DNA of 64,000 bases from Endomicrobium sp. (GCA_031266185.1 JAISBM010000001.1:50028-114027), one strand, 5' to 3'. Shown: positions 18,350 to 27,656, numbered from the stretch's first letter. The notes: a model not told the origin generated them from the letters alone. Numbers and translations: made by a program.

Positions 18350-19004
18350 AAAAGAAAGTAGAAGTTTAGGTAAGTTAAAAACATATCTAATTACAGGGCT
18401 TGTTGTAGTGATTCCTGTTTGGCTTACATATTTTGTAGTAGCTATTGTTTTTAAGTGGGTAAGTAATTTTACTTTTCCTATTGTAAAATATTATATTGTA
18501 GACAAGTATTGGGTAATCATTATAGCAAAAACTTTAAGTTTTTTTGCTTCAATTTTAAGTATACTGCTTTTAGGTTTTATAGCTAACAGAGTTTTTGGTA
18601 AAAGAGCATTAGCTTATATAGAAAGTCTTATAGAAGAAATTCCTGTTTTGGGCACACTATATTCTTCGGCTAAGAAATTTATAGGTTTTCTTTTTGGTAC
18701 AGAAAGCAAAAAAAGTTTTAAACAAGTTGTTTTTGTTTGTTACCCCAAAAAAGATATGTATAGTGTAGCCTTTTTAACTGGAGAACAAAATATTGGCGAT
18801 AAGAAATATTTATGTGTGTTCATGCCAACAACGCCAAACCCAACAACTGGATTTTTATTGTTGTGCCAAGAAGAAGATGTAATTTTTTCAGATTATACAA
18901 TAGACAAGGCTTTTCAATTTATTATTTCTGCTGGTGTACTAAACATGGACGAAGCACATGGGAGAAAAATAAAAAAGGTAAAAAATAAGGAGATCAATAG
19001 TTAA
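18339..19004 (+). CDS. DUF502 family membrane protein
   Basis: A 221-residue protein with two strong membrane segments (about residues 14-36 and 56-78), followed by a soluble part with LIEEIPVLGTLYSSAKKF and MPTTPNPTTGFLLLC, both typical of DUF502. Function unknown; it is widespread in bacteria. The ATG at 18339 is preceded by GGAAGGA at 18324-18330, which favours it over a TTG two codons earlier. It overlaps the phosphohexomutase stop and shares one base with the hisS start, so the genes are translationally coupled. Confidence 0.85.
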   Translation: MGNEKESRSLGKLKTYLITGLVVVIPVWLTYFVVAIVFKWVSNFTFPIVKYYIVDKYWVIIIAKTLSFFASILSILLLGFIANRVFGKRALAYIESLIEEIPVLGTLYSSAKKFIGFLFGTESKKSFKQVVFVCYPKKDMYSVAFLTGEQNIGDKKYLCVFMPTTPNPTTGFLLLCQEEDVIFSDYTIDKAFQFIISAGVLNMDEAHGRKIKKVKNKEINS

Positions 19005-20251
19005 TGAATTATAAAGCGCCACGAGGGACTCATGATATATTTGGAGTTAATGCTTTAAGCATGAGTATATTTGAACAAAAGTCTAAACAGATTTTTGCAA
19101 AACATGGTTTTGAAGAAATAAGAACTCCTATTTTTGAAGATGCATCCTTATTTACAAGGTCGATAGGGCAAGCAAGTGATATTGTAGAAAAAGAAATGTA
19201 CATTTTTGAAGATAAAAAAGGTAGAAAGTTAGCGCTTCGCCCAGAAGGTACAGCTTCTCTTGTAAGATCATATATTGAGCATAGTTTTGATATTTCTAAC
19301 CCTGCAGGCAAGTTTTTTTATATTGGAGAGATGTTTCGATACGAAAGGCCTCAAGCTGGTAGATGTCGACAATTTCATCAGATAGGCGCTGAGTTTTATG
19401 GAAGTGTATCACCAAGTGCAGATGCAGAAATTATTTTACTTGCTTGTGATATTCTTTCTTCTGTTGGGATAAACCAAATAAATATAAACATAAATTCTTT
19501 AGGTTGCCAAAAATGTAGACCATTGTTTAGAGAAGCATTAGTTAATTATTTTAGTTCTTTTGATGGCTTGTGCCAAGACTGTGTAAGAAGACTTAAGCTA
19601 AATCCTTTAAGACTTTTAGATTGTAAAATTGATACGGATAAATTTATAAATATACCTAAAATGGAACATTTTTTATGTGGTGAGTGTAAAGATCATTTTG
19701 ATTTAGTACAGGTTTTACTTAAAAGCGCAAATTGTGATTATGTGGTAGAGTCAAAATTAGTAAGAGGTCTTGACTATTATACAAGGACTGTTTTTGAAAT
19801 TCGTTCTAAGGTGCTTGGTTTGCAAGATGCTATTGCTGCAGGTGGACGTTATGATAATTTAGTTAAAGAGCTTGGTGGGCAAGATACACCTGCAGTAGGC
19901 TTTGCTGTTGGGTCAGAAAGAGTGTTAATGGCTGCTCAAAACAGTGGCTTTTTTAACACTTTAAATAAAAGCGAAAAGATTTTTATAGCTATAGTAGATC
20001 AAGAACTTTTTAGTGAAGCTTTTGCTTTTTCTATAAAGTTGACAAGAAATAGTTTAGCTGGAAATAACAATATTTCTGTTTTTGGTCCATTAAATAATAA
20101 AAACTTAACTTCACAATTAAAATTTGCAGATAAAATTGGTGTTTCTAAAACAATAGTTTTTGCAAAGACAGAGTTTGAAAAGGGCAAAGTATTAATAAAA
20201 AACATGCAAGACAAAACACAAACAGAAGTTTTAATAAACAAACTACAATAA
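19004..20251 (+). CDS. hisS: Histidyl-tRNA synthetase
   Basis: Charges tRNA-His. A class II synthetase of 415 residues: motif 1 region RGTHDIFG at the N-terminus, motif 2 FRYERPQAGRCRQFHQIG, and the histidine-specific LVRGLDYYTRTVFE (HisA region). AAGGRYDNL and AVGFAVGSERV form motif 3. A C-terminal anticodon-binding domain follows. An internal cysteine cluster (CQKCRP, CQDC, CGEC) occurs in many bacterial HisRS insertion domains. Confidence 0.96.
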   Translation: MNYKAPRGTHDIFGVNALSMSIFEQKSKQIFAKHGFEEIRTPIFEDASLFTRSIGQASDIVEKEMYIFEDKKGRKLALRPEGTASLVRSYIEHSFDISNPAGKFFYIGEMFRYERPQAGRCRQFHQIGAEFYGSVSPSADAEIILLACDILSSVGINQINININSLGCQKCRPLFREALVNYFSSFDGLCQDCVRRLKLNPLRLLDCKIDTDKFINIPKMEHFLCGECKDHFDLVQVLLKSANCDYVVESKLVRGLDYYTRTVFEIRSKVLGLQDAIAAGGRYDNLVKELGGQDTPAVGFAVGSERVLMAAQNSGFFNTLNKSEKIFIAIVDQELFSEAFAFSIKLTRNSLAGNNNISVFGPLNNKNLTSQLKFADKIGVSKTIVFAKTEFEKGKVLIKNMQDKTQTEVLINKLQ

Positions 20252-20298
20252 TTTGTTCTCATTTAAGATAAATATCAGTTTAGTAAGTATAAATTCTT

Positions 20299-20326
20299 CT
20301 TTTTTCCTTAAACCCGATCAAACAGG
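20299..20326 (+). repeat. Dispersed repeat, diverged copy
   Basis: TTTTTTCCTTAAACCCGATC resembles the repeat at 3075-3098 with several changes, and is again just after a gene (hisS). It has no obvious hairpin of its own. The rest of the 97-nt hisS-rpsT gap is AT-rich and featureless. Confidence 0.35.
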
Positions 20327-20348
20327 TTCTAAACAACAAATATACAAT

Positions 20349-20630
20349 TCAATTTTTTATTTTAGAGATTAACTTAGAAAGTCTAGCTTTTTGGTTAGAA
20401 GCAGCATTATAGTGAACAACGTTTTTTTTAGCAGCTTTATCCCAGACAGAAAAGGCAACAGCTAACTGCTCTAAAGCAAGTTTAACATCGTTACTTTTTA
20501 CAGCTTGCTCAACTTTTTTTATTGAAGTTTTAATCTTGCTTTTAATGCTAATATTTCTTTGAGTCCTTTTATCAGTTTTCCTAGCTTCTTTAAGAGCAGA
20601 AGTATGTCTACCAGTTTTAAGTTTTGCCAT
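20349..20630 (-). CDS. rpsT: Ribosomal protein S20
   Basis: A 93-residue, lysine-rich small-subunit protein that binds 16S rRNA early in assembly. The N-terminal MAKLKTGRHTSALKEARKT and the C-terminal NVVHYNAASNQKARLSKLI are diagnostic. The ribosome site GGAGGG lies about 10 nt upstream of the ATG. It stands alone, as is common for rpsT, with its own strong promoter. Confidence 0.95.
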   Translation of the reverse strand: MAKLKTGRHTSALKEARKTDKRTQRNISIKSKIKTSIKKVEQAVKSNDVKLALEQLAVAFSVWDKAAKKNVVHYNAASNQKARLSKLISKIKN

Positions 20631-20659
20631 TTATTTTGTCCCTCCGAATGTTTGTATTG

Positions 20660-20689
20660 ATTATACTTAAAATTTTACAATATAGTCAA
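20660..20689 (-). promoter_or_regulatory. rpsT promoter
   Basis: TTGACT (20689-20684), 18-nt spacer, TATAAT (20665-20660) on the minus strand, giving a leader of about 23 nt that contains GGAGGG. Confidence 0.7.
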
Positions 20690-20794
20690 ATTTGTGTACC
20701 ATACCCTATACCTATATTTGCAATATATCTTTTTGTTTATTCTCCCTTTATGTTTGTTGTAGAGGGAAAATTAATTAATTTAGAGGTAAAATAT

Positions 20795-21538
20795 ATGAGA
20801 AATATTATTTTTTTTGCTTTGCTTTTTGTTTTTTCTTCTAGTTTTTGTTTTTCAACTAATCTTTACCACTATCAAATAGAGAATGCTGAAAAGAGTTTTA
20901 AAGAAGGAAATTTTTCTAAGACTATTGAGATATATGAAAGTTTAATAAAAATAGAAAAAGTACAAGATCCATACATTTATTATAATCTTTCTAATGCTTA
21001 TTATAGGAATGGGGATCTTGGTAAAGCAATATTAAATATAGAAAAAGCGTTAAAGCTTGCTCCTAGAGATAAAGAAATAAAAAATAATATGCAGTTTCTT
21101 TACAGTGTTGTAGGACATAATAAAGAACGAACCATAAAAGATATTTTTTTAAAACATTTTACTTTAAATGAGATAACCATACTCACTTCTATATTGTTAG
21201 TTTTGTTTCTTTGTGCTTTGTCTTTATTTATTATAAGAAAAATTTCAATGGTTAAACATTTTGTCGTATTTCTTGTATTAGTTTTGTTTCTTTGCAGTTG
21301 TATTTTAGCTCTTAAAGGTTGCCAAGAATTTACGCTAAAAGAAGCTGTCATTTTATCTTCTGTTAGCATAAGAAGTGGGCCTGGAGACAATAATCCTGAA
21401 ATATTTACTGTGTCTGAAGGGAAATTGGTTAACATAGCAGCTCAAAGTGGTGATTGGATTAATATAAAATTTAAGTCAAGCAGAAAAGATTTAAGTGGTT
21501 GGATACGTAATAGTGATGTAGGAAACATAAATGAGTAA
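20795..21538 (+). CDS. TPR / SH3-like membrane protein (BatE-like)
   Basis: A 247-residue protein with a signal peptide (about 1-20), a TPR pair (YHYQIENAEKSFKEGNFSKT and YYNLSNAYYRNGDLGKAILN), two membrane helices (about residues 128-148 and 156-176), and a C-terminal bacterial SH3 domain (VSIRSGPGDNN to DWINIKF). This order matches BatE-type proteins of the BatABCDE aerotolerance cluster, but no other Bat gene is in the window. The ATG at 20795 has AGAGG 8 nt upstream; the open frame continues upstream into the rpsT promoter, which is unlikely to be coding. It overlaps nadD by 8 nt. Confidence 0.75.
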   Translation: MRNIIFFALLFVFSSSFCFSTNLYHYQIENAEKSFKEGNFSKTIEIYESLIKIEKVQDPYIYYNLSNAYYRNGDLGKAILNIEKALKLAPRDKEIKNNMQFLYSVVGHNKERTIKDIFLKHFTLNEITILTSILLVLFLCALSLFIIRKISMVKHFVVFLVLVLFLCSCILALKGCQEFTLKEAVILSSVSIRSGPGDNNPEIFTVSEGKLVNIAAQSGDWINIKFKSSRKDLSGWIRNSDVGNINE

Positions 21539-22109
21539 AATTGCTATATTTGGTGGATCGTTTGACCCTGTACATAAAGCTCACATACAAATAGCAGAGG
21601 CGGTGTTAAAAACATTTAATTTAAAGAAGTTGATTTTTGTTGTAGCGTATATGCCTCCTCATAAAGATAAACAATACGCAAACGTTAAAGATAGAGTAGA
21701 GATGTTAAGGTTGGCTACTAAAAATTTGAACAACGTTGAAGTTAGTTTATACGAAACAGAAAAACAAAATATAGTCTACTCGTATCAAACGTTAGATTAT
21801 TTTCAAAAGATGTACCAACCAGATGAAATATGTATGGTTATAGGTTCAGATTCTTTAGCTGATTTGCCTACTTGGAAAAATATAGATTATTTAGCTAGCA
21901 AGTATAAGTTTATAGTTGCTAGAAGACCAGGTATTTGTGTAAATTCAGATACGAAATATTTGGACAGATGTATTTTTGTATATAAAGAAATAGCAAATAT
22001 TTCTTCCAGTTTAGTAAGATGTTGTTTAAAAAATAATAAACAAGAAGCGTCAAAGATGTTGTGTGCAAGTGTTTACAATTACATAATAGAAAATGGGTTG
22101 TATAAATGA
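21531..22109 (+). CDS. nadD: Nicotinate-nucleotide adenylyltransferase
   Basis: Adenylates nicotinate mononucleotide to deamido-NAD in NAD synthesis. FGGSFDPVHKAHIQIAE at the N-terminus is the nucleotidyltransferase GxFDPxHxxH motif, and ISSSLVR near residue 155 corresponds to the family ISSTxIR. At 192 residues it is full length. The start overlaps the preceding gene and its stop overlaps the yqeK start by 4 nt. Confidence 0.94.
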   Translation: MSKIAIFGGSFDPVHKAHIQIAEAVLKTFNLKKLIFVVAYMPPHKDKQYANVKDRVEMLRLATKNLNNVEVSLYETEKQNIVYSYQTLDYFQKMYQPDEICMVIGSDSLADLPTWKNIDYLASKYKFIVARRPGICVNSDTKYLDRCIFVYKEIANISSSLVRCCLKNNKQEASKMLCASVYNYIIENGLYK

Positions 22110-22687
22110 ATAAAAGTTTGGAAAAACAAATATTTGACTATTTATGTGACCATTTAAGCCCTAGTCGCTTTGAACATTCTTATAATGTTGCAATGCTTGC
22201 TGCAGAAGTTGCGTTAAAAAATAATGAAAATATTTTAAATGCGCAAATTGCTGGACTTTTACATGACTGTGCAAAGAATGTAAATGGTAAAAAACTTATA
22301 AGTCTTTTAACAAAACAAAAAGATATAAAGTTTTTTTTAAATTTATACAAATTTTCTCCAAGCTTACTTCACTCTTTTGCAGGTGAGATTGTTGCAAAAA
22401 AAGAATTTAAAATACAAAACCAAGGCATTTTAAATGCTATAAGAAACCATACTTTAGGTAGACCTAATATGAGCAAATTAGAAAAAATAGTGTTTGTTGC
22501 TGATTTTTGCTCTAAGGATAGAAAATTTAAAGGAGCCAAGAGTATTTGTTGTTTAGCTAAAGAAAATTTAGATAAAGCTTTTATAAAGGTACTTCAAAAA
22601 AAAATAAACTATATTATTTCTAGTTGTGGTTGGCTATGCATTAGAGCTATAGATACTTGGAATTTTTATGTTTGTAAAGATAAGTAA
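22106..22687 (+). CDS. yqeK: HD-domain hydrolase, YqeK-like (Ap4A hydrolase)
   Basis: A 193-residue metal-dependent HD phosphohydrolase. H24 (RFEHSYNVAMLA), the HD pair in AGLLHDCAKN (about residues 48-53) and a later HSFAGE and AIRNHTLG supply the metal ligands. Bacterial YqeK hydrolyses diadenosine tetraphosphate. The conserved order nadD-yqeK-(lytR)-rsfS supports the assignment. The following gene overlaps by 20 nt. Confidence 0.85.
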   Translation: MNKSLEKQIFDYLCDHLSPSRFEHSYNVAMLAAEVALKNNENILNAQIAGLLHDCAKNVNGKKLISLLTKQKDIKFFLNLYKFSPSLLHSFAGEIVAKKEFKIQNQGILNAIRNHTLGRPNMSKLEKIVFVADFCSKDRKFKGAKSICCLAKENLDKAFIKVLQKKINYIISSCGWLCIRAIDTWNFYVCKDK

Positions 22688-23741
22688 AGCAATAATTGTT
22701 GTATCAATATTGTTTTTGGTAGTAGTATTTACTTTCTATCTTTCTTATAAAACTTCATTTGTTATTAAAAAAATTAACAATAACGACACTATAACTTGTT
22801 CTGTATTATTGTACAGTACAGGAAATGTTTTGCCTAGTCTTTTAAATTGTTATCAGGTAAGTTATAATAAAAACTATAATTGTTTAAAAGTTTTATCAAT
22901 AAATACAGATATAGCTTTGTTGAGAAAATATAAAAAATCAAAGAGCTTGAAAAATTTCTTTTATGAAAATTTAAATAAAGGTGTGGAATCTTCTATAGAA
23001 AATTTTTATACGGGGTTAAGTGAACTTCTTAAAGGGTATAAAAAGAGTGATTTTTATATTAATATGAGTTTTGAATCGTTTCTTTTAATGATGGCTGACA
23101 AGGATTTAAATCGTATGATTTTAGAAGATAACTTTTCAAATAAAGATTTAAAATCATTAAATAATTTAGATGTTCTAGAGCATACGTTAAAACTTATGCC
23201 CTACAGGGCAATTAATGTTTTTAAACAATATAATTTATTAAATACAAATATCCCAAAAATGTCTTTTTTAGCGTTACTTACAAAGTTTACAACAAAAAGC
23301 CCTTTAATTATGTTTTGTGAGCTTCCGGTTAAATATACAACAGCACGAGTTGAGCTTGATGTGCAAAATGCGGAAGAATTTTTAAATAAAGTCTATTATG
23401 TTGATATTGATGCTGATTATAACAACAAAAATTGTTTTGTTGACATTAAAAATGCCTCAGGGAAACCTCGTATGGCTCAAAAAGTTACATGGTTATTAAG
23501 AGAAAATAAATTTGATGTTTTAGATTGGAGCAATTTTAATACAGTTTATAAAAGAACATTAATAAAAGATTTTAAAGGTAACTTTAGAAAATGTTTAGAC
23601 GTTGCTAGGATATTAAAAACGGGTAAAATTTTAATTTCTTACAATAATAAACTATATTATGATATAAGTGTTTGTGTTGGCCAGGATTGTAATATATACG
23701 ATAATTTTGATAAAGTCGGAGGAAAAGGTGTCAAAAATTGA
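22668..23741 (+). CDS. Membrane-anchored protein with a LytR C-terminal domain
   Basis: A 357-residue protein with one N-terminal membrane helix (about residues 8-28). From about residue 261 the segment VDIKNASGKPRMAQKVTWLL, followed by a beta strand and ending ISVCVGQDC, fits the LytR_C domain. The middle (about 40-250) is in the position of an LCP catalytic domain but I do not see the conserved arginines and aspartates of active LCP phosphotransferases, so it is either a very diverged LCP protein or a different one. Its place between yqeK and rsfS is where LytR-family genes often lie. Confidence 0.6.
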   Translation: MFVKISKAIIVVSILFLVVVFTFYLSYKTSFVIKKINNNDTITCSVLLYSTGNVLPSLLNCYQVSYNKNYNCLKVLSINTDIALLRKYKKSKSLKNFFYENLNKGVESSIENFYTGLSELLKGYKKSDFYINMSFESFLLMMADKDLNRMILEDNFSNKDLKSLNNLDVLEHTLKLMPYRAINVFKQYNLLNTNIPKMSFLALLTKFTTKSPLIMFCELPVKYTTARVELDVQNAEEFLNKVYYVDIDADYNNKNCFVDIKNASGKPRMAQKVTWLLRENKFDVLDWSNFNTVYKRTLIKDFKGNFRKCLDVARILKTGKILISYNNKLYYDISVCVGQDCNIYDNFDKVGGKGVKN

Positions 23742-24153
23742 TTTTTATAAGCTTGCTTTACAAGCTGCAAAAATAGCAGAAAGTAAAAAAGCTGTTGATA
23801 CAGTTATTTTAGATATACAGAAATTAACAACTATAGCAAACTATTTTGTTATAACTACTGCAGAATCTACGCCGCAAATAAATGCAATATGTGATGAAAT
23901 TGAAAAGCAATTTAAGACAAGTGACTTAAAACCATTAAGAAGAGAAGGTGTTTCTAGCCTGTCTTGGAGAGTTATAGATTTTGGCGGTATTATTGTGCAT
24001 GTGATGTCTCCAGCAGTAAGAACTGCATATTCTTTTGAGAAATTGTGGGACAATGCAGATATTGTAGAACTTGAAGAAACAAAAAATAAAGTTGTTAAGA
24101 AAACAGTAAAAAAGAAATCTACTTTATTAAAAAGTAAGGCAAAGAAAAAATAA
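23728..24153 (+). CDS. rsfS: Ribosome silencing factor RsfS
   Basis: Binds ribosomal protein L14 and blocks joining of the subunits when nutrients are scarce. The core from VDTVILDIQKLTTIANYFVI to GGIIVHVMSPAVR is the whole DUF143/RsfS domain. The start is the GTG at 23728 with GGAGG 5 nt upstream; the frame is open further upstream but overlaps the previous gene without a ribosome site. A lysine-rich tail of about 25 residues follows the domain. It ends one base before the convergent tsaB stop. Confidence 0.92.
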   Translation: MSKIDFYKLALQAAKIAESKKAVDTVILDIQKLTTIANYFVITTAESTPQINAICDEIEKQFKTSDLKPLRREGVSSLSWRVIDFGGIIVHVMSPAVRTAYSFEKLWDNADIVELEETKNKVVKKTVKKKSTLLKSKAKKK

Positions 24154-24810
24154 TTATTTGTTCTTTGCCTCTTCTGCCCAAGATTTGCGGATATATAAAG
24201 GCTTTACTTTAGTATAACTTAGATTGTTTGTAGATTTGTACGCTAAAGTGGCTAGTACATTTGCTTTAGGCATGTGCATTGTTTCTTGTAAAGATACACT
24301 TAAACTTCCTAATTCTTTTAATAATTTTTCTTTATAAACTATAGAAGTACTTCCTATTACAATAATTTTGTTATTATATTTTTTTAGACTTTTAGTAAAC
24401 AAGTCTATATTTTTTATAATGATTTTCTTACCTTGTTTAATGTAAACGTCGTTCCTTAGGGCATCAATAGATGCTATTATTTTTATACCTTTAATCTTTG
24501 GTAAAGAAGCTTCTAATATAGATAATGTATCAATTGCCACTATAGGCTTGTTTAATATTTGTGCAAACGTTTTTATGGCGGTCATAGCCACTCTTATACC
24601 TGTAAAACTGCCTGGTCCTACAGATAGAGCAAATTTATCTATACTTTCAAAAGAATTGTTTGTATCTTCTAACACTCTTTCTATAGCAGTAATAATAATT
24701 TCAGAATGTATACGACTATATTCATAATAAAAAGACGCTATAGTTGTACTGTTTTCATTTAACGCAATACTAAAAGTTTTTCCAGACGTTTCTATACTTA
24801 AGATTTTCAT
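24154..24810 (-). CDS. tsaB: tRNA threonylcarbamoyladenosine biosynthesis protein TsaB
   Basis: Part of the TsaD-TsaB-TsaE complex that makes t6A37 in ANN-decoding tRNAs. MKILSIETSGKTFSIAL and LSVGPGSFTGIRVAMTAIK are diagnostic of the ASKHA-fold YeaZ family. At 218 residues it is full length. Its start overlaps the tsaE stop by 4 nt, so the two partners are coupled. Confidence 0.93.
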   Translation of the reverse strand: MKILSIETSGKTFSIALNENSTTIASFYYEYSRIHSEIIITAIERVLEDTNNSFESIDKFALSVGPGSFTGIRVAMTAIKTFAQILNKPIVAIDTLSILEASLPKIKGIKIIASIDALRNDVYIKQGKKIIIKNIDLFTKSLKKYNNKIIVIGSTSIVYKEKLLKELGSLSVSLQETMHMPKANVLATLAYKSTNNLSYTKVKPLYIRKSWAEEAKNK

Positions 24811-25274
24811 TTTTTCTTCTCTATTGTAATTTTTCTTTTATTTGTTAAGTTTTCAACTTTAATGTTCCAATGATTTTCATTTTGTCCGTCAGTAAGTCTT
24901 TGAGGCCACTCTATTAAAGATATATTATCACTATAAAGATACTCTTCTATACCGATGTCAAAAATACTTGACTTATTTAATCTGTATAAATCTAGATGAA
25001 AAAGTTTTAAATTATCAAAAGCTTGGTATTCATTTACAATCATAAAGCTAGAACTTCTGGCAAAACCTTTGTTTCCAAAAAATTTTGTTATACCTTGAGT
25101 AAAAGTTGTTTTACCGCTACCCAATTCTCCATTTAAAAAAACAATGTCACCACTTTTTAATGCAGAAGCAAACTTTTTTGCTAAGTTTCTTGTTTCTTGA
25201 GGAGTTTTTGTTATAAAAACTTTATTTTTAAAAGTGCTTAAAGCCGCAATATTTGATTTTTTGTTTTTTACCAT
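24807..25274 (-). CDS. tsaE: tRNA threonylcarbamoyladenosine biosynthesis ATPase TsaE
   Basis: A 155-residue P-loop ATPase of the t6A complex. The Walker A motif is NGELGSGKTTFTQG (about residues 48-61). LFHLDLYRL and the later ISLIEWPQR are typical YjeE/TsaE motifs. It overlaps the end of thiL by 47 nt and the start of tsaB by 4 nt, forming a thiL-tsaE-tsaB operon. Confidence 0.93.
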   Translation of the reverse strand: MVKNKKSNIAALSTFKNKVFITKTPQETRNLAKKFASALKSGDIVFLNGELGSGKTTFTQGITKFFGNKGFARSSSFMIVNEYQAFDNLKLFHLDLYRLNKSSIFDIGIEEYLYSDNISLIEWPQRLTDGQNENHWNIKVENLTNKRKITIEKKK

Positions 25275-26217
25275 TATAAAAATATTTTACCTTTGTGCCA
25301 GTAGTAATTTTACCTATATACGTAATACTAGGAACTAACTTTTTTACAATTTTTTCTTTTAATTTTGGCACAGTAAATACTAACTGGTAATCTTCTGCTC
25401 CAAACAAAGCAAACTTTAAAATTTGTTGATTGTTGTTGAACACTGCTTTTAAGTTTTTTGAAATAGGTACTTGCTCTATATTTATGTTTGCGCCTTTAGA
25501 AAAACCTTGAATAAGCAAATTTAATGAAACAAATAGTCCATCTGAAGCATCTATTAGTGAAGTTAAGTAGTGAGACAGGTTACAAGCTTCGTTAAGCCTT
25601 GCTATGGGACTATTTTGCGCTTTTATTAAAGCACGTTCATGTTTTGTATATTTGTGCTTTATTCCATATTTGTTAAGTAAATAAACTCCTGCACCAGAAT
25701 CACCAAAACAGTTTGTTACTCCTATTAGATCACCGATTTGTGCTCCGGTTCTTGTTATGGGTTTATTTTTACTTATTCCTAGAGCTGTTACAGATATTAT
25801 AATTTTATCTGCTTTTACTGTATCTCCACCAGAAAGAGCAATATTATATTTGTTACAAGCTTGTTGTATACCTTTTAGCAAGTTTTTAACAAAATCTTCA
25901 GGCGTGTTAGCGGGTGCACCCAAACCAATAAAGATGTATTTTGGAATGACGCTTCCCATAGCAGCTAAATCGCTTATATTTACTTCTATTGCCTTTTTGC
26001 CTAGCTCGTATGGACTTGTCCAGCTTGTTTTAAAATGGACATCTTCTACTAGCATATCTTTGGTTATATAAATGTAATCTTTGCCAGACTTAAAACAAAA
26101 ACAATCATCGCCTATATCAACGATAATGTTTTTATCTTTTGTTATATTTGAAAAAGTTTTTTTAATTAAGTTTATAAGTCCAAATTCACCAGGACAAGAA
26201 ATTGTTTGTAATTTCAT
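25228..26217 (-). CDS. thiL: Thiamine-monophosphate kinase
   Basis: Phosphorylates thiamine monophosphate to thiamine diphosphate. GEFGLINLI at the N-terminus, IVDIGDDCFCFK, the metal-binding NISDLAAMG, SGGDTVKAD, and SLIDASDGL are the ThiL/PurM-fold motifs. The ATG at 26217 begins MKLQTISCPGEFGL and gives 329 residues. A TTG six codons upstream falls in the -10 region and is rejected. TATAAT ends 9 nt before this ATG, so the transcript is probably leaderless. Confidence 0.92.
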   Translation of the reverse strand: MKLQTISCPGEFGLINLIKKTFSNITKDKNIIVDIGDDCFCFKSGKDYIYITKDMLVEDVHFKTSWTSPYELGKKAIEVNISDLAAMGSVIPKYIFIGLGAPANTPEDFVKNLLKGIQQACNKYNIALSGGDTVKADKIIISVTALGISKNKPITRTGAQIGDLIGVTNCFGDSGAGVYLLNKYGIKHKYTKHERALIKAQNSPIARLNEACNLSHYLTSLIDASDGLFVSLNLLIQGFSKGANINIEQVPISKNLKAVFNNNQQILKFALFGAEDYQLVFTVPKLKEKIVKKLVPSITYIGKITTGTKVKYFYNGKKQKIKYCGFKHF

Positions 26218-26226
26218 TATTTTAAA

Positions 26227-26247
26227 ATTATACAATTTTGATATAAT
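26227..26247. promoter_or_regulatory. Back-to-back -10 boxes of thiL and comEC
   Basis: Minus strand TATAAT at 26232-26227, then 9 nt to the thiL ATG. Plus strand TATAAT at 26242-26247, then 11 nt to the comEC ATG. The whole divergent intergenic space is only 41 bp. Neither gene has a Shine-Dalgarno sequence. The -35 hexamers are weak. Confidence 0.55.
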
Positions 26248-26258
26248 AAAAACTACCT

Positions 26259-27656
26259 ATGAAATATCTTTTAAAACTTTTATTTAGAAGACCAGTTATA
26301 ACAGTTTTTGTTGTTTATTTTGTGTTAATTATAGTTTTAAATTGGTTAGGGTATTTTTCAGTACAAAGTAGAAGTAATATTTTTAAATTATTTAAAGACA
26401 GCGCAAATGTTTTAGTAGAAGGAAAAGTTGTCTCAGAACCGTATGTGTCAAACAAAGCAAAAAAGTTTATATTAAAGACTAATTCTATCAACCATATAGA
26501 AGTTAAAGAACAGGTTCTTATTAGCATGCCAGTAGGATATGTAGTAAATTATGGTGATATAATAAGTGTTGAAGGCAAGCTATATAGACCACTAAGTTCT
26601 AAGAATTCTAATTTATTTGATTATCAAAAATATTTAGAAAGAAATGAGATATTTTTTGCTTTAAGAGTTTATTCTTTTGAATATATAAGATTTCAACCAA
26701 ACATTATTAAAAAGATTGCTATTGATCTTAAAAATGATATAGTTAATAAAATAGATGATTATTTTTTATACCCTACTTCAGCTATTTTAAAATCTTTAAT
26801 TATTGGAGACAAAACTTCTCTTGACCAAAAAATCAAAAGCGTTTTTTCTGATTCAGGGGTAATTCATATTTTAGTTGTGAGTGGACTTCATGTTGGCTTT
26901 GTTAGTGTAATAATTCTTTTTGTGTTAAAATTGTTTTGTATTCCTTTAAATAAAGCATCTTTGATTAGTATACCTTTTATATTCTTTTATGTTATTTCCA
27001 CTGGCGGTAACCCTCCTGCAGTAAGAGCTGCGATAATGCTTACTTGTATATTTATCTCACTTGCTTTAGACAGAGAGCCGTTGATATATAATTCAATAGC
27101 TTTGTCAGCATTAGTTATATTAATATTTAGACCTCAGGACCTTTTTTTAGCTTCTTTTCAAATGTCATATTTAGCAACTCTCGGGATAGTTTTTTTATAT
27201 AATAAAATCTTTAAATTATTTAAAAGTATCAAAAATTCAGTTTTAAGTTTTTTTTGTGGTGTGGCTTCGGTTACAGTTTCTGCTCAGCTTGCATTAATGC
27301 CTGTACTTACGTTTTATTTTTCTAAAGTGTCAATAGTATCTTTTTTTGCAAATATAATAGTTGTTCCAGTTACAGGTGTTGTTTTAGGTTGTGCAATTGT
27401 GTTTTATATTTCGACTTTTTTATCTAAACATTTAGCAGTGTTTTTTGCTTATATTTTAAACATTTTTCTAAGTTTTATTGTGTACGTTACAACTTTTTTA
27501 GGGAGTTTACAGTTTTCATCTATTGTAGTAAACAAGCCTGCTATTTTAGAACTTTTATTGTTTTATATGTTTTTATTTTTGGTTTTCACTTTTAAAAATA
27601 AAAGTAGGATTATATTTTCTAGTATAGTTTTAAGTTTAAATTTTTTGTTTGTTTAA
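26259..27656 (+). CDS. comEC: ComEC/Rec2-family membrane protein without the beta-lactamase-like domain
   Basis: A 465-residue polytopic inner-membrane protein: one or two N-terminal helices, a DUF4131-like periplasmic segment (about 45-150), then the competence domain with ILVVSGLHVGFVSVIILFVL (about 207) and GNPPAVRAAIMLT (about 250), and seven or more helices. ComEC forms the channel for single-stranded DNA in natural transformation. The usual C-terminal metallo-beta-lactamase domain is absent; the protein stops after the last helices. It could be a functional short form or a truncated gene. Confidence 0.82.
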   Translation: MKYLLKLLFRRPVITVFVVYFVLIIVLNWLGYFSVQSRSNIFKLFKDSANVLVEGKVVSEPYVSNKAKKFILKTNSINHIEVKEQVLISMPVGYVVNYGDIISVEGKLYRPLSSKNSNLFDYQKYLERNEIFFALRVYSFEYIRFQPNIIKKIAIDLKNDIVNKIDDYFLYPTSAILKSLIIGDKTSLDQKIKSVFSDSGVIHILVVSGLHVGFVSVIILFVLKLFCIPLNKASLISIPFIFFYVISTGGNPPAVRAAIMLTCIFISLALDREPLIYNSIALSALVILIFRPQDLFLASFQMSYLATLGIVFLYNKIFKLFKSIKNSVLSFFCGVASVTVSAQLALMPVLTFYFSKVSIVSFFANIIVVPVTGVVLGCAIVFYISTFLSKHLAVFFAYILNIFLSFIVYVTTFLGSLQFSSIVVNKPAILELLLFYMFLFLVFTFKNKSRIIFSSIVLSLNFLFV

